Source: Sandaracinaceae bacterium (GTDB taxonomy: Bacteria > Myxococcota_A > Polyangia > Polyangiales > JAFGIB01). Taken from it: a stretch of DNA of 5,560 nucleotides. The number at the start of each line of letters is the position of its first letter. Positions within the stretch are counted from its first letter, which is position 1. The DNA lies in contig JADGRG010000038.1 of NCBI GenBank assembly GCA_017881145.1, forward strand, positions 1 to 5,560, given 5' to 3'. Positions 5,104 through 5,560 of this stretch are shown piece by piece. The translations under genes were made by a program, and so were the position numbers. Under the pieces are notes generated by a model that saw nothing but the letters and a program-made list of their open reading frames with translations, was not told the origin of the DNA and did not search any database.

Positions 5104-5560
5104 ATGCTTTCGACCCTAGCCAAGCCCATCGTCCACTGGCTGCCACGCGTGTTCGCGTTGGGCAGCGTTTCAGCCCTGATGGCCTGCGATGCGCAGGTCT
5201 CGACCGCATACAAGGGCGAGGCTCTGCTGACCATGAATGGCAGCGTTCACATCACCAACGATTCGACCGAGGGTGCGCTCCGGCCGGCGCTGGCGTTTCT
5301 CAACCAGGAACGCAGCGAGATCCAGATTGTCGACACGGAAGTGGAAGGCCAGTTCCCGGCTGCGTTCACGCTCCACGTCTACGATCCTCCGCCAGCAGCT
5401 ATGTTCATGAGAGTTACACCGGAAGCAGCCGAGCCGCGGATAGCGATCGCCTACATCACGGCGGTGACTTCCGCGCATCCCGGGACCCTCCAGTACGCCG
5501 ACTACGGGGAAAGCTCTGTCAGCGCCAGTGCGAGCGGAAGCACGTCTGCACCCACGCAAA
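5104..5560 (+). CDS. Putative lipoprotein of unknown function, N-terminal part (3' end outside window)
   Basis: The frame is open from the ATG at 5104 to the window edge, giving 152 residues with no stop. The N-terminus looks like a lipoprotein signal peptide: a basic/polar start (MLSTLAKPIVHWLPR), a hydrophobic core (VFALGSVSALMA), and Cys28 in a lipobox-like LMAC followed by Asp29. The lipobox is imperfect because Met occupies the -2 position. An Asp right after the lipidated Cys would, by the enterobacterial rule, favour inner-membrane retention, but that rule may not hold here. The mature part is short strands such as KGEALLTMNGSVHITND, IQIVDTEVEGQFPAAFTLHVYDPPPA and RIAIAYITAV, suggesting a beta-sandwich. 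It ends in a Ser/Ala-rich stretch (SVSASASGSTSAPT). I recall similar uncharacterised lipoproteins from myxobacteria but can name no family. The strong ribosome site and upstream -10-like box support the start. Minus-strand frames over the same bases have no such support. Confidence 0.8.
   Translation, partial: MLSTLAKPIVHWLPRVFALGSVSALMACDAQVSTAYKGEALLTMNGSVHITNDSTEGALRPALAFLNQERSEIQIVDTEVEGQFPAAFTLHVYDPPPAAMFMRVTPEAAEPRIAIAYITAVTSAHPGTLQYADYGESSVSASASGSTSAPTQ

Noticed and set aside
4592..5119. Plus-strand frame of 175 codons across the membrane-protein gene start and the intergenic region.
   Set aside because: It runs antisense to a supported signal-anchor gene, overlaps the start of the lipoprotein gene in another frame and shows no motif or ribosome site.
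5170..5559. Minus-strand frame opposite the lipoprotein gene.
   Set aside because: The plus-strand frame has a strong ribosome site and a lipoprotein signal; the minus frame has neither a recognisable domain nor a clear start.

Overview
The window is GC-rich DNA with dense coding on both strands. It looks like a chromosomal segment from a myxobacterium or related former deltaproteobacterium (Polyangiales/Myxococcota type). This is inferred from codon use (codons mostly end in G or C), a lysine/alanine-repeat histone-like protein, a lineage-style lipoprotein of unknown function, and weak or absent Shine-Dalgarno sites at most genes. I saw no tRNA, rRNA, CRISPR array, insertion sequence or phage gene.

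Layout. (1) 2-370 (+) is the 3' part of a gene for a glutaredoxin-like protein with a charged helical N-terminal stretch; its start lies outside the window. (2) 500-3430 (+) is the main gene, a 976-residue patatin-like phospholipase. Its catalytic Ser (88) and Asp (748) are separated by about 660 residues that contain roughly eight membrane helices. (3) About 3417-3632 (-) is a degraded piece of an acyl-CoA dehydrogenase gene, wedged between the patatin gene and the next gene. (4) 3653-3925 (+) is a 90-residue histone-H1-like protein built on a nine-base DNA repeat, probably translated from a leaderless mRNA. (5) 3962-4858 (-) is a membrane-anchored protein of unknown function, convergent with the histone-like gene. 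(6) 4859-5103 is an intergenic stretch with a TAGACT -10-like box inside a perfect inverted repeat. (7) 5104-5560 (+) is the 5' part of a putative lipoprotein gene that runs off the window.

The genes do not form an obvious operon or a recognisable defence or biosynthetic system. The clearest themes are membrane and envelope (integral-membrane lipase, membrane-anchored protein, lipoprotein) and local rearrangement (the acyl-CoA dehydrogenase remnant). The most notable items are the membrane-inserted split patatin, the remnant at its 3' end, and a repeated TAGACTC element close to two start codons.
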